A model generated the notes under the pieces. It was not told where the DNA came from. It saw only the letters and a list, made by a program, of their open reading frames with translations, and searched no databases. From Xenorhabdus budapestensis (GTDB lineage: Bacteria > Pseudomonadota > Gammaproteobacteria > Enterobacterales > Enterobacteriaceae): a DNA stretch of 64,000 bases. Below, piece by piece: positions 21,435 to 30,411 of this stretch (position 1 is its first letter; every line of letters starts with the position of its first letter). Both the position numbers and the translations under genes were made by a program. The stretch spans positions 117,843 to 181,842 of the forward strand of contig NZ_NIBS01000006.1 of the NCBI RefSeq assembly GCF_002632465.1, given 5' to 3'.

Positions 21435-23266
21435 GTTAGCTCCACACCAAGCATACGAAATAGTTTAATGGCGTTTGTCTGATGCGATATTCCCTCCCTG
21501 AGGCGATAACTAAAGAATATTTTTTCTGGTGATTGATCATCGATAGTTTCTTCAAAGTAAATGTTACGAGAGATAGGCTGTAAATCAGAATCAGTCGCTA
21601 ATACAGTACTGTGGGTGGTGATCATTCCCATGGCTTGCTGAGCACAAAGTTTTTTTAAAATAGCAATGATCGCTATATTACGCTCCCGTTCATTCGTTCC
21701 CTTTAGAAGCTCATCTAATAGATATATGGGTTGTAATCCACTTTGCTCGACCCTTGTTAGTAATTCTTTAATCTGCAAAACCTCACTCATAAAATATGAC
21801 AGTCCTTGATGTAGAGAATCAGCGGCTGAGAATACTGTAAATAATTCACAAGGATGAAATATCAGTTCAGAACAGGCTACAGGCCCGCCTGCCATGGCAA
21901 GTTTCAGGTTGAGACCAAGTGTACGCATGTAGGTGGTTTTCCCCGACATATTAGAGCCCGTGATAATAGTCACCTGACCGGGAATAAGTAAGATATCGTT
22001 AGCAATTGCCTGCTGTGCAGGTAATAGAGGATGGATGGCTTGCTTTGCATGGAGTTTGCAATCGTCACTCATTGTCGGAAAGTGCCAGCATTGATTTTCA
22101 TGGCTCAGATTTGCCATGGCACTTAGCGCCTCAAATAATGAAATAGCTTCCAGCCAACGGGGGACGTGCTGCGCATACTGCTTATGCCAGCCCTGAAGAT
22201 TCAGAGTGATATGAAAGTCCCAGAGCAATGTGCATTGTAGGACGAGATACGGCAAGGCATTAAAGCGTAAGTGTGAATAATGGATGATGGTTGAAAGTTT
22301 ACGTAATGCCAGATCTGATCGTTCAGAAGGGTTTTGTAGCAATTTACTAATATTGCGCAGAATCTGTGCGTCATACTCACCAGAATTAATATTACTGACT
22401 ATCTTCGAAAGACTATTCAGAGCATTAGATTGAAGATCAACACGGTTAAGCGCCTGCTTAAACTGATTCCCTCGTAATATAAGAAATACGATATTCAAGG
22501 CCATAGGAGGTATAACAATCCAGCCAGGAGCAAGGCGAGTTACAGCAAAAGTGATACAAACTAAAGAAAGCAGGGTTAGCATTTGCCCCACTCGTTTTAG
22601 CCTGGCACTGATATAAGGGAAAGTTGTGCTTGTAGCCCACTCATGAAATTTCTCCAGATAATAACCTCCCCTTGTGCGGTCTGGATTTCGCGCGCAAGCG
22701 TACAGTTTCTGGCGTAAGTCTAATTGTGGAGCTAACTCTTGAATGGCTTGTTGATGCTGTGAAAGTTGCGATATAGGGCATCCGCGCGTTAGCCATACAG
22801 CAAGTTTGGAATCACCGCAACTTGTCGACAGGTTGAATAGTAGTTGCCCTAAAGAGGCTGTTCCATATAAGTTGAGAGCACGATCCTGTTCACTGAAATG
22901 ATCCGCAACATGTATCGGGCAGGGTGCCAGTGCTGAGAAATTTCGGTTAATGCGCTCTAAGCTTTCTTTATTAAGAGTGATCAGTGTGAGATGGTTTTGT
23001 AATTGCTCCTGCATGTGATGATGCAAGAAGACTAAGGCTGCAAATAACAATATACCACCAGTTACCAGTAGCCATGAATAAAATGACCACTCTGATTGTT
23101 GCCATAAGTAATAAACGAATACGAGCAGACTAATAAATACGATGAACCGACTTAATTCCATGTATTTCAGACGTTGCTGTAACACAAGCACTTTTTGAGA
23201 TAAATAATCAACTCGTGTTTGCCATGGACATTTTTCGGGGGTGTTAGAATTAATGTTTATCATCAT
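21431..23266 (-). CDS. Membrane-anchored MutS-like ATPase
   Basis: The C-terminal quarter is a MutS-type ATPase: Walker A GSNMSGKTTYM near residue 440, Walker B IYLLDELLKGTNERERN, and ITTHSTVLAT as the His switch. The middle has a MutS-core-like helical lever. Unlike MutS there is no mismatch-binding domain. Two hydrophobic pairs are visible, near residues 40-90 and in the region VGQMLTLLSLVCITFAV to MALNIVFLILRG. The start is ATG at 23266 or 23263, overlapping the upstream gene by about 15 bases. An earlier non-ATG start at 23329 would overlap it by 80. The protein is about 611 residues. A function in mismatch repair is unlikely. It probably assists a membrane process of the operon. Confidence 0.75.
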   Translation of the reverse strand: MMININSNTPEKCPWQTRVDYLSQKVLVLQQRLKYMELSRFIVFISLLVFVYYLWQQSEWSFYSWLLVTGGILLFAALVFLHHHMQEQLQNHLTLITLNKESLERINRNFSALAPCPIHVADHFSEQDRALNLYGTASLGQLLFNLSTSCGDSKLAVWLTRGCPISQLSQHQQAIQELAPQLDLRQKLYACARNPDRTRGGYYLEKFHEWATSTTFPYISARLKRVGQMLTLLSLVCITFAVTRLAPGWIVIPPMALNIVFLILRGNQFKQALNRVDLQSNALNSLSKIVSNINSGEYDAQILRNISKLLQNPSERSDLALRKLSTIIHYSHLRFNALPYLVLQCTLLWDFHITLNLQGWHKQYAQHVPRWLEAISLFEALSAMANLSHENQCWHFPTMSDDCKLHAKQAIHPLLPAQQAIANDILLIPGQVTIITGSNMSGKTTYMRTLGLNLKLAMAGGPVACSELIFHPCELFTVFSAADSLHQGLSYFMSEVLQIKELLTRVEQSGLQPIYLLDELLKGTNERERNIAIIAILKKLCAQQAMGMITTHSTVLATDSDLQPISRNIYFEETIDDQSPEKIFFSYRLREGISHQTNAIKLFRMLGVELT

Positions 23267-24413
23267 TTTTGAAAACACGCCGTTCCTTTGGTTGAGTAAC
23301 ATCAAATTTCTTGGCAAGAATACGACCAAATAATGAATTGAACAGAGGATTCCTAAACTTCATATAAATATCATTGTGTAATAGGCATGCACCGAGATTT
23401 TGTTTAACGAAGTAATTAGTAATACCAAGATCGATAATTTTAGTCTGAAAATGACTGAAACGCTGAATCAGATCCATATGCAAAATATAGTAGGAATTTA
23501 CTTCACTTTCTTCTTGATAATTACGGCCAAAAACAAAAGGGTTAATAATATTTTCACTTATACCACTAAAAATAAATGAACGTACCTGATCCTGTTTATC
23601 ATAAAGTACGGATACTACAACTTGGCATTGTTTTTGTACCTGCTCAAAAAAGCTTAAGGGTAACGCCTTACGCTTGTATTCGCTTGCTCGGCGGTGAGTA
23701 TTGAGGTATTGCTCATAAAAACCCTCGAGTTCTACAGGCTGTTCATAATAGTGAACAATACGCCATTCCGATTGGTGAAACTGAGACTTTATGCGGTTAA
23801 GAACCTTGCGGCAATTGGCTTTCAAATTTCGGCTATATTGCTCCCATGACCTGCCTTGTAAGGGAATAAATGCCAAGGGGTAATTCATTGCCGGATTGAA
23901 ACCCTGTGCTAACAACTGTGAATGCAATGCAGCATAATCCGTCTCTTTATGTTCCACATCGCGAATGATCCTGACAAAAGCACGGGGAAAGCTTAAAGCT
24001 AAAGCATGATTAATTATAGTGATACGTTGCTGGGGAGTAATTTCATGAGAAAACCACCAATGGCGACCGCTGGTTTCATAGCTACCAATCATGGCTGCTG
24101 TGATGCAACCGAACTTCGGACAAAATTTCTGTATCTGTGATTGTAATGCGGAGTGAGGATCAGAAATTAAATCAATGGATTCTTGTGTGGCAAAGAACAA
24201 TCCCAGAGAAGAAGACCTCAAATTGGAAGCGAAGACTTGGAAATATCGATATTCACGATGGGGAAGAGTTTGTTCACAGGCAGCCATAAAACTATGAGTT
24301 TTAAATGGATGCGCTTGAGACAAAGTTTCATTCCATGTATAGGCGTCAATATCTTCGATACTGTTATAAACTTCAATATGAAACTTATTGATACTAAACA
24401 TATCAATCAACAT
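23250..24413 (-). CDS. FemAB/GNAT-fold acyltransferase-like protein 2
   Basis: A 387-residue cytosolic protein with a FemAB-like (double GNAT) pattern: NCRKVLNRIKSQF in the first half and FVFGRNYQEESEVNSYYILH then IDLGITNYFVKQNLG in the second. Similar proteins N-acylate amino groups. The Caulobacter ceramide synthase bCerS also belongs to a GNAT-like fold (recalled). The start at 24413 has AGGAGC 9 bases upstream, and the gene overlaps the previous one by 11 bases. It is adjacent to an alpha-oxoamine synthase, which supports acylation of a long-chain amine. Assignment is by fold pattern only. Confidence 0.65.
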   Translation of the reverse strand: MLIDMFSINKFHIEVYNSIEDIDAYTWNETLSQAHPFKTHSFMAACEQTLPHREYRYFQVFASNLRSSSLGLFFATQESIDLISDPHSALQSQIQKFCPKFGCITAAMIGSYETSGRHWWFSHEITPQQRITIINHALALSFPRAFVRIIRDVEHKETDYAALHSQLLAQGFNPAMNYPLAFIPLQGRSWEQYSRNLKANCRKVLNRIKSQFHQSEWRIVHYYEQPVELEGFYEQYLNTHRRASEYKRKALPLSFFEQVQKQCQVVVSVLYDKQDQVRSFIFSGISENIINPFVFGRNYQEESEVNSYYILHMDLIQRFSHFQTKIIDLGITNYFVKQNLGACLLHNDIYMKFRNPLFNSLFGRILAKKFDVTQPKERRVFKNDDKH

Positions 24414-25593
24414 GTTTTAGTGCTCCTGAAGATTTTAAGGCATCAATGTAATCTTCACTCAATTTGAACACTTTTCGTTGTTCCGGGATTTTCGGGGCAG
24501 GAAATAGCAGTTTTCTGAACCGATATAAAATGTGGTTATAAAAGGCGTTAGAGTGTTTTATATAAAAGTACAGCTTGGATGATATGGCACCTACACTAAA
24601 TTTCGCGTCGTAGCTTGTCTGCCCAAGTTCAATGTAGGGATATTGTTGATTTTGAGCTTCTTCAATAACTCTATATAAACAATTGAAATAGAGAGCACTG
24701 GCATCGCGATAACTGTAGTCGATACCTAAGTATAACGGATGTAGGTTTTTGCCCTTGAGGAATAATTCGAAAGCGACAATACAATCATCATCCAAACACA
24801 ACAATACTTGTGCTTGCTCGCCGAGTTCCTCGTTAACAGCACGGAAGAATGCAGGTGTTAAACATTCAAACTTTGTATGGCTACGTTGCAGAACATTACG
24901 ATATAAACTATTGAGTTTGTTAGAGTAAGAACCAAAGTCATCAACCATAACCCAACGTAGGCCGGTAGCATCAAACTTTCGTTTGCGTCTTCTCAAGACA
25001 TTCCTATAACGTTTTAGCATGTTATTGATGTACTCTAAGCCTCCAACTTGATCAGTATAAACATAAGTCGTGTCAGGGCTACGGCAGACGACAAATTTGC
25101 TCTGTAAGACTTGCTGCAAGCGTTGATGAAAATATTCGTCAAACTCTTTGATACACTGCAATTTAATTTGTAGTTCGGCTATCTTCCTATCAATCTCTCG
25201 TTCCATGACTTGTAACAATCGAGGGTAATCAGGATGATCCGGTGGTAGGGCAATGCCTAGCATGTGGCTGCAAGTTGCAATTGGGCTACCGACGACAAAA
25301 ATCCTTGGTTTTAGCAAGTTGGAGAATATCTTGCGCAAGGTCATAATCCAACCTTGCCATTTCGGAGGGGCAAGATCAGTAAGGGAATAATACATACTGA
25401 AGCAACTGATGATAGCAGTCAGTTTGTCGTTGCGATAAAGGCTAAGGTAGTAAAAACTTTCGACTAATTCAGAACGTTCTAACGCGAGTTGCAATGAATA
25501 TGAAGTAATCACATTTTCGGGGTCGTAACAGTGTTCCCAGTCCTCCCTGGAAAAGAGACTGACACTTTCTGTCCACTTACAGCTTATTTCCAT
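24403..25593 (-). CDS. FemAB/GNAT-fold acyltransferase-like protein 1
   Basis: A 396-residue protein with an Acetyltransf_6/FemAB-like pattern. The second half reads PLYLGIDYSYRDASALYFNC and YPYIELGQTSYDAKFSVGA, the block that in such proteins ends the catalytic domain. A basic stretch (LKRYRNVLRRRKRKF) lies near residue 200, as in the partner gene. The ATG at 25593 has AAGGGA at 9 bases, and 21 bases separate it from the synthase gene. It differs from acyltransferase 2 in sequence, so two distinct transfers or a heterodimer are both possible. Confidence 0.68.
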   Translation of the reverse strand: MEISCKWTESVSLFSREDWEHCYDPENVITSYSLQLALERSELVESFYYLSLYRNDKLTAIISCFSMYYSLTDLAPPKWQGWIMTLRKIFSNLLKPRIFVVGSPIATCSHMLGIALPPDHPDYPRLLQVMEREIDRKIAELQIKLQCIKEFDEYFHQRLQQVLQSKFVVCRSPDTTYVYTDQVGGLEYINNMLKRYRNVLRRRKRKFDATGLRWVMVDDFGSYSNKLNSLYRNVLQRSHTKFECLTPAFFRAVNEELGEQAQVLLCLDDDCIVAFELFLKGKNLHPLYLGIDYSYRDASALYFNCLYRVIEEAQNQQYPYIELGQTSYDAKFSVGAISSKLYFYIKHSNAFYNHILYRFRKLLFPAPKIPEQRKVFKLSEDYIDALKSSGALKHVD

Positions 25594-25614
25594 AACTGCG
25601 AATCCCTTATAAGG

Positions 25615-26886
25615 TCATATCAAAGCCAGCTGCTGACCAATTTGGATTAAAGTACGAATGCTATAATCCAATTCTTCGTTGTTCAGGTTTGCGCTCAGAT
25701 TAATCCGTATTCGTGCACGTGTTTTACTTACAGCAGGATATGTCACAGGATTAACGTAGATACCTTTCTCATGAAGCATACGAGTCATCACGTAACAACA
25801 ATGCTCATCACCCGTAATCAATGGCACAATGGCTGTTTCGCTGTTGAGTATGTTGAATCCTGCATCACGTAATTTTTGGCGGAAATACTTAGCCTTGGTT
25901 TGCAACTCCAGAGTCAACTGGGGAGAGCTCTCAAGAATGTCGATGGCACTGATGATTGAAGCGAGTATAGCTGGAGGCAGCGAAGCGGAGTAAATATAAG
26001 GATTTGCAGCAACACGGATAATGTTTCCTGTTTTCTTATTTGTACCAATGAACCCGCCAATCCCAGGCAGGCCTTTGCTCAAGCTGCCAGTGATAACATC
26101 AACCTGATCCGTTATACCAAAATGAGCACAACTTCCCCGGCCGTTCGGGCCAATATGTCCGGTGCCATGAGCATCATCAACAATGACGAACGCATTATAT
26201 TTTCGTGCTAATTCGACAATCCCGGGCAATGGTGCCAAATCACCATCCATACTGAAGACACCGTCGGTGATAATAAATTTGCGTGCCTGAAATGAAGTTT
26301 GGCGAAGCTTGTTTTCGAGACTTTGCAGAGAAGCATGCTTGTAAACCCGGGTCGTTGCACCACTCAGTTTCAGACCATCGACGATAGATTGATGGTTGAG
26401 AATATCACTGAAAACTATGTCACCTTCACGACATAGCGTGGAAAGAGCAGCGAGATTCGCAGAGAATCCCGAGCTGAAAGTAATGACCTCTTCCACATCA
26501 AGGAATTTAGCCAACCGTTGTTCCATTTCAAGGTGTAAGTCGCTAGTACCATTGAGAAGGCGTACGCCGCTGGATGTGGTTCCGTATTGATGAGTTGCAT
26601 TGATACTGGATTCGATGATTCTTTGATGACCATTGAGTCCAGAATAGTTATAGGAACCTAAATGCAAAACTTCACGTGCATGCGTACTACCAGCACTGGC
26701 AGGGTTGTAGCTAACAGAAACATGCTTACAAGGTATTCTATGAAATACTCTGCCAATCACATCCATTTTGCCGTCTGAGACAAAATTATCGTAACGCTCG
26801 GCTATGTTTTGTAAGTAGTCGTTAGATCGCGTGATGTCACGGTGACGGTTGTCTATTTGGGGATCAGTAAGGCTCAATTTATTCAT
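25615..26886 (-). CDS. Alpha-oxoamine synthase (serine palmitoyltransferase / AONS / KBL superfamily)
   Basis: This PLP enzyme of the AONS family condenses an amino acid with an acyl thioester, losing CO2. Motifs: LHLGSYNYSGLNGH near residue 70, SGVRLLNGTSDLHLEME, the PLP aspartate in VIVDDAHGTGHIG, and the PLP lysine in GSLSKGLPGIGG. The SYNYSG wording is closer to serine palmitoyltransferase-type (SYNYLG) than to BioF. The start at ATG 26886 follows AAGGAAAAATCACT and overlaps the hydroxylase gene by 8 bases. The length is 423 residues. The context has no biotin genes, so a BioF role is unlikely. A long-chain aminoketone product is inferred; a CqsA-like signal synthase is an alternative. 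Confidence 0.85.
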   Translation of the reverse strand: MNKLSLTDPQIDNRHRDITRSNDYLQNIAERYDNFVSDGKMDVIGRVFHRIPCKHVSVSYNPASAGSTHAREVLHLGSYNYSGLNGHQRIIESSINATHQYGTTSSGVRLLNGTSDLHLEMEQRLAKFLDVEEVITFSSGFSANLAALSTLCREGDIVFSDILNHQSIVDGLKLSGATTRVYKHASLQSLENKLRQTSFQARKFIITDGVFSMDGDLAPLPGIVELARKYNAFVIVDDAHGTGHIGPNGRGSCAHFGITDQVDVITGSLSKGLPGIGGFIGTNKKTGNIIRVAANPYIYSASLPPAILASIISAIDILESSPQLTLELQTKAKYFRQKLRDAGFNILNSETAIVPLITGDEHCCYVMTRMLHEKGIYVNPVTYPAVSKTRARIRINLSANLNNEELDYSIRTLIQIGQQLALI

Positions 26887-28081
26887 AGTGATTTTTCCTT
26901 GCATAAAGATAAAAAGTAACAATGACGATAAATGCTCCAATATTGATAGCCAGACTCAACCAAAGTAACGGCTGAAAATTGGAGTAATGTGTTAGCAAAT
27001 AAACGATGAATATTCCTTCTAAAGCCTTTATAAACAGAGTGACTAACGATAAATAATTCTGTTCAGTACGACTGGAGTACAGGCAACTGGTAAACAAGAA
27101 GATCAACGGTACTACCCATGCATCCATAGTGTTAAGTTGGTCTGCATTGAAAATGATATAGAAGCTAATTAGTGTTGGAGATATCAGCATTAACAAGGTA
27201 GTAAATATTGCCGGGCTTGAATTCGGTGAAGCGGTAACTTCATTTTTAAAATTCAGGTATTTAGGTGATCCAAATAAAACTCTAAAAGCAGATTTCAGGT
27301 TAGGCTGGCTCATTGCCTGCCGCAGACATGCCAAATACATAAAGCTATTCAGATACCCTAGCGAATGAGGCTGGGCTATTGGTGTGGTAATACCATAACG
27401 TAGCGGCTCTTCCGATAATTCTCGTTGATAGGTTCCAAATATTCGGTCCCAAATAACTAAAAAGCAGCCGAAATTTTTGTCTATATAGAGCGAGTTACTG
27501 GCATGATGCACCCGATGTTGAGAAGGTGTGACAAAAATCTTTTCTAAAAATCCCAATTCACGGATAAACGTTGTGTGTATAAAGAATTGGTAGACCAACT
27601 GTGCAGCGATAGCCAGAAGATAGTGTTCCAATTTAATGCCTAGAAATGCCATGGGGAGAAAAAACACCCATACCGTAAAATTACCGAAAAAACCTAAGCG
27701 CACAGCAGTGCTAAGATTAAAGTGTTGTCCGCTATGGTGCACAAGATGATTAGCCCATAGTAGGTTACAGCGATGGTGGACCCAGTGATTAAGATAATAG
27801 AAAAAGTCGTAGAGTATGAAAGTAGCCAGTATCTGTAAGAAGGTATTTGGCAATCGGGCTATCAACGCCCAATGTTGTTGCACATAGTAATAGACCGATA
27901 AATGCAAGCCCGTGAAAAGCACTCCGGCTACCAGATTAGTAGCACCTAATGAAAGATTAACCAAGCTCTCTATGATATTCAATTGAGAACGTCGTCGGAA
28001 TAGGTTCAGCACCAGAGCTTCTATCACTATACTAATTAAAAATAAGGGCAATAAGATAGTTAGTATATTTTGTCCTGTCAT
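26879..28081 (-). CDS. Fatty-acid hydroxylase / sterol desaturase superfamily protein
   Basis: An integral membrane di-iron oxygenase. Histidine motifs run HWVHHR, HLVHHSGQHFN and TPSQHRVHHASN, set between hydrophobic segments in the first 230 residues. A second hydrophobic block fills the C-terminal third. The length is 400 residues. Superfamily members hydroxylate sphingoid bases (Sur2), sterols or ether lipids (alkylglycerol monooxygenase, which it resembles in layout). It is the first gene of the operon and overlaps the oxoamine synthase by 8 bases, so the product of one probably feeds the other. Confidence 0.85.
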   Translation of the reverse strand: MTGQNILTILLPLFLISIVIEALVLNLFRRRSQLNIIESLVNLSLGATNLVAGVLFTGLHLSVYYYVQQHWALIARLPNTFLQILATFILYDFFYYLNHWVHHRCNLLWANHLVHHSGQHFNLSTAVRLGFFGNFTVWVFFLPMAFLGIKLEHYLLAIAAQLVYQFFIHTTFIRELGFLEKIFVTPSQHRVHHASNSLYIDKNFGCFLVIWDRIFGTYQRELSEEPLRYGITTPIAQPHSLGYLNSFMYLACLRQAMSQPNLKSAFRVLFGSPKYLNFKNEVTASPNSSPAIFTTLLMLISPTLISFYIIFNADQLNTMDAWVVPLIFLFTSCLYSSRTEQNYLSLVTLFIKALEGIFIVYLLTHYSNFQPLLWLSLAINIGAFIVIVTFYLYARKNHYE

Positions 28082-28467
28082 TTTTTAGCCTATTTGTAGC
28101 AATCTACCTATATCCATCCTCAATTTGTATCTAAGATACTTCAATCAGTTAATCCAGAACTGGCGCTAATTGTATAAACCAGATTCTCGTATCTTTAGAT
28201 ACGTTGATTAGGATTAAGAGAGAATGTCCTCACAGTTACTGCTTCCAGCAGTAATACTACGAAATATGGCTATACACTATCCTCTATAATTTTATGTACA
28301 GTTTGAAATCCGCATATTTAATTACAATTGAACAACAAAACAACGACAAATAAAATTAATTTTATTTTCAAAATACAACAATCAATTAATTTTTTGTAAG
28401 GGGTTAATGTGGTTGATATCCACATTAGTCTCAGAATTCATCCCATCTGTGAGTGTTCTGATAAAGA
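28082..28467. other. Leader region of the lipid-type operon
   Basis: There is no gene in this stretch. It holds the paired palindromes at 28127-28203 and must contain the operon promoter on the minus strand. The best -10 I see is TATACA (plus 28172-28177), with no convincing -35. The part beyond 28220 is AT-rich and otherwise featureless. Confidence 0.55.
28127..28203 (-). promoter_or_regulatory. Twin palindromic operator candidates
   Basis: GTATCT-A-AGATAC (28127-28139) and CGTATCT-TT-AGATACG (28188-28203) are near-identical perfect dyads. Their centres are about 62 bp apart, close to six helical turns, so two regulator dimers on one DNA face, possibly looped, is plausible. They lie 46-122 bases upstream of the hydroxylase start. 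No regulator gene in the window has an obvious match. Confidence 0.6.
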
Positions 28468-28497
28468 AAAAGCCATCCCTGTTTTGAGATGGCTTTT
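28468..28497 (-). terminator. Terminator of the fimbrial operon
   Basis: AAAAGCCATC and GATGGCTTTT form a 10-bp stem with a 10-base loop. On the minus strand the stem is followed by a T-rich run. It lies 42 bases after the mrxJ-like gene. Confidence 0.85.
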
Positions 28498-28538
28498 ATA
28501 CCAAATTAATAACTGCCTTTTTAATTAATACTTTTTGT

Positions 28539-28817
28539 TCAATATAAATCTAATATTGTTTCAGCCACACAGGTATGTTGGTTTTTCATTTGAGGTGCGG
28601 GCTTAATAAAGCAATCTTCCAGAAACCAACTTGCCGGTGTTTTTAAGGTAATAGAGACGACGACCAAATGTTCCAGACTGATTTTGTTAGTTCCCCGTTC
28701 ATAACGTGATAACTGCTGATGGCTGACGCCAATTCTGTCCGCCAGCTCTGCTGCTGTTATCCCAAGCTCTTTTCGCTTCATTTGGATCCTTTTACCTACC
28801 AGCATACTGACTCGCAT
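28539..28817 (-). CDS. mrxJ: XRE-type regulator of the MrpJ family (MrxJ-like)
   Basis: A 92-residue single-domain helix-turn-helix protein of the Cro/CI type: KRKELGITAAELADRIGVSH then QQLSRYERGTNKISLEHL. It is the last gene of the fimbrial operon, 18 bases after the adhesin gene. This is the place occupied by mrpJ in Proteus, which represses flagellar genes when fimbriae are made. The same inverse control of motility is inferred here from position and family. The symbol follows the Xenorhabdus mrx naming and is from memory. Confidence 0.75.
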   Translation of the reverse strand: MRVSMLVGKRIQMKRKELGITAAELADRIGVSHQQLSRYERGTNKISLEHLVVVSITLKTPASWFLEDCFIKPAPQMKNQHTCVAETILDLY

Positions 28818-28835
28818 AATTTCTTTACTCTCAAT

Positions 28836-29672
28836 TTATAAATAGGTTAATAAAACAACTGCTGTACCTGCATACTTACCGGCTTTTGGTTGTATTAATG
28901 TGTGCAATATTGATGTCAGGGTAAAATTCGAGGGAATATTTTTCCCCCGGGCGATAACATGCACACCATCTGCCGCATTCTTTCCATCAATCTGCAATGT
29001 CGAGTAAATTTGCTTATTAGCATCGAGATAAATCTTTGACTCATTATTAATGGATTTGACTTGCAACATTATTTTGTTGCTACGAAGTGCACATTTTAAT
29101 TGCCCATTAATTGAGCGAGTGGCGTTATTAACTTCTGAAGCTTTTAATTCCCCGTAAGCAATTTCAGAAGGTATATTGATTTCACAACTTTGATTTACAG
29201 GTGGTAATTTGTTGCAAGTAGAGTTAGGAAATTTCGCTGCGATACCATAACCCGATGATATCCGCTTGGTGTAAAATAAACCTATACACCTAGCATCTGC
29301 GGTAATAATAGGAAACGTCACCCGTATAGGGATTCCGAGCTGTCTTTTATAGGCTCGCATTACTTCCGCAGTTGTCCGGTACTTATGCGCGTCATTCAGG
29401 CATGCCTTTGCATCAATACAGGAACCATACATGCCCGGCTGGTTGTCATTATATTGAACATCAGGGCCAACATAACATGGATCATTACCATAACAAGGAT
29501 TGCCGAACCCCTCTTCTTCTGTCCATTCAATAATCTCCATGGTAGTGATAATTCGTTTACCCGATATAATAGTATTCACTGGCATAACATAAGCTCCACC
29601 ATAGGCATATGAAGCACTAAAGAAAATCAACAATGCTGCAAACTTCATCAACGATTTTTTAATATGGTGCAT
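28836..29672 (-). CDS. mrxH: Fimbrial tip adhesin, MrpH-like (MrxH)
   Basis: A Sec signal peptide (MKFAALLIFFSASYAYGG) precedes a two-domain adhesin of about 255 mature residues. The N-terminal lectin-like half holds Cys pairs (NPCYGNDPCYVG, GSCIDAKACLNDAH). The C-terminal pilin domain begins near CEINIPSEIAYGEL, the donor-strand-accepting pilin start. In Proteus MrpH, histidines of the first domain bind zinc; a His here (ACLNDAHKY) could be comparable but is unproven. It is the fifth gene of the operon. Confidence 0.8.
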   Translation of the reverse strand: MHHIKKSLMKFAALLIFFSASYAYGGAYVMPVNTIISGKRIITTMEIIEWTEEEGFGNPCYGNDPCYVGPDVQYNDNQPGMYGSCIDAKACLNDAHKYRTTAEVMRAYKRQLGIPIRVTFPIITADARCIGLFYTKRISSGYGIAAKFPNSTCNKLPPVNQSCEINIPSEIAYGELKASEVNNATRSINGQLKCALRSNKIMLQVKSINNESKIYLDANKQIYSTLQIDGKNAADGVHVIARGKNIPSNFTLTSILHTLIQPKAGKYAGTAVVLLTYL

Positions 29673-29739
29673 AATTTATTTCCCTAAATAACATCAAACT
29701 CAGGTTGAATATCATGGGGTAAAAAAGAAGCCGAAATCA

Positions 29740-30324
29740 CTATTCATAACTGAGCTCAAAAGTTGCCATTGCATTGAACTCTCCTACACCAATCTTGTTT
29801 TGCAGCAGTGCACTGGGATCAGCTTTTACATATGCCTGAAATGGGATTACATTGTTACTGCTCGTATCAGAGAGTCTAAATTGGGCCGTTTTATTAAAAG
29901 AGAGTGGTGTACCATCCAGTTTTTCCATACCAATGGCTGCACCTGAAGCACTGCTGCCATAACTGAATGCTAATAATCCGGGCTGCTCTCTGCTTTCCTG
30001 CCCGACAAACCTGATTTTTACTTTCTGGGCCACACTGGGATCACATTCTTCCAAATGCAGCCGGAACTGTTGGCCTGGCGTACGGTGATACAAATAAAGA
30101 TCCCGGTTGATAATGTTGCCAAAATTGACTTCCATGATTTTATCTTCCGGTTTAATCACACAAGGGGGAGCGAGTACGGTCATCGTGATTCTGACATTTT
30201 GGCGTAAGCTATCTTTTGCATAAGCACTTTGCTGACTGCCAATCCCCAACAGAAATAATACCGGTAGCACCAATGTTTTCAGTGCGTAGTTAAAGAGCTT
30301 CATACTTAACAAATTCATTATCAT
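29740..30324 (-). CDS. mrxG: Minor fimbrial subunit (MrxG-like)
   Basis: A secreted pilin-domain protein of 194 residues. A signal peptide ends near SAYAKD, the mature part starts with a strand RQNVRITMTVLAPPCVI, and a second Cys sits in LHLEECDP. The C-terminal beta-zipper motif FNAMATFELSYE matches chaperone-usher subunits. By order (chaperone, G, H, J) it corresponds to MrpG, probably an adaptor below the tip adhesin. An in-frame ATG seven codons in is an alternative start. Confidence 0.8.
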   Translation of the reverse strand: MIMNLLSMKLFNYALKTLVLPVLFLLGIGSQQSAYAKDSLRQNVRITMTVLAPPCVIKPEDKIMEVNFGNIINRDLYLYHRTPGQQFRLHLEECDPSVAQKVKIRFVGQESREQPGLLAFSYGSSASGAAIGMEKLDGTPLSFNKTAQFRLSDTSSNNVIPFQAYVKADPSALLQNKIGVGEFNAMATFELSYE

Positions 30325-30411
30325 TTATCCCAAAATCCGTTACGATCTGGTGAAGTCTGCTTTATGATCCCATCAAGCTGTTTATGACGGGATATGACTA
30401 CCAAGGACCGA

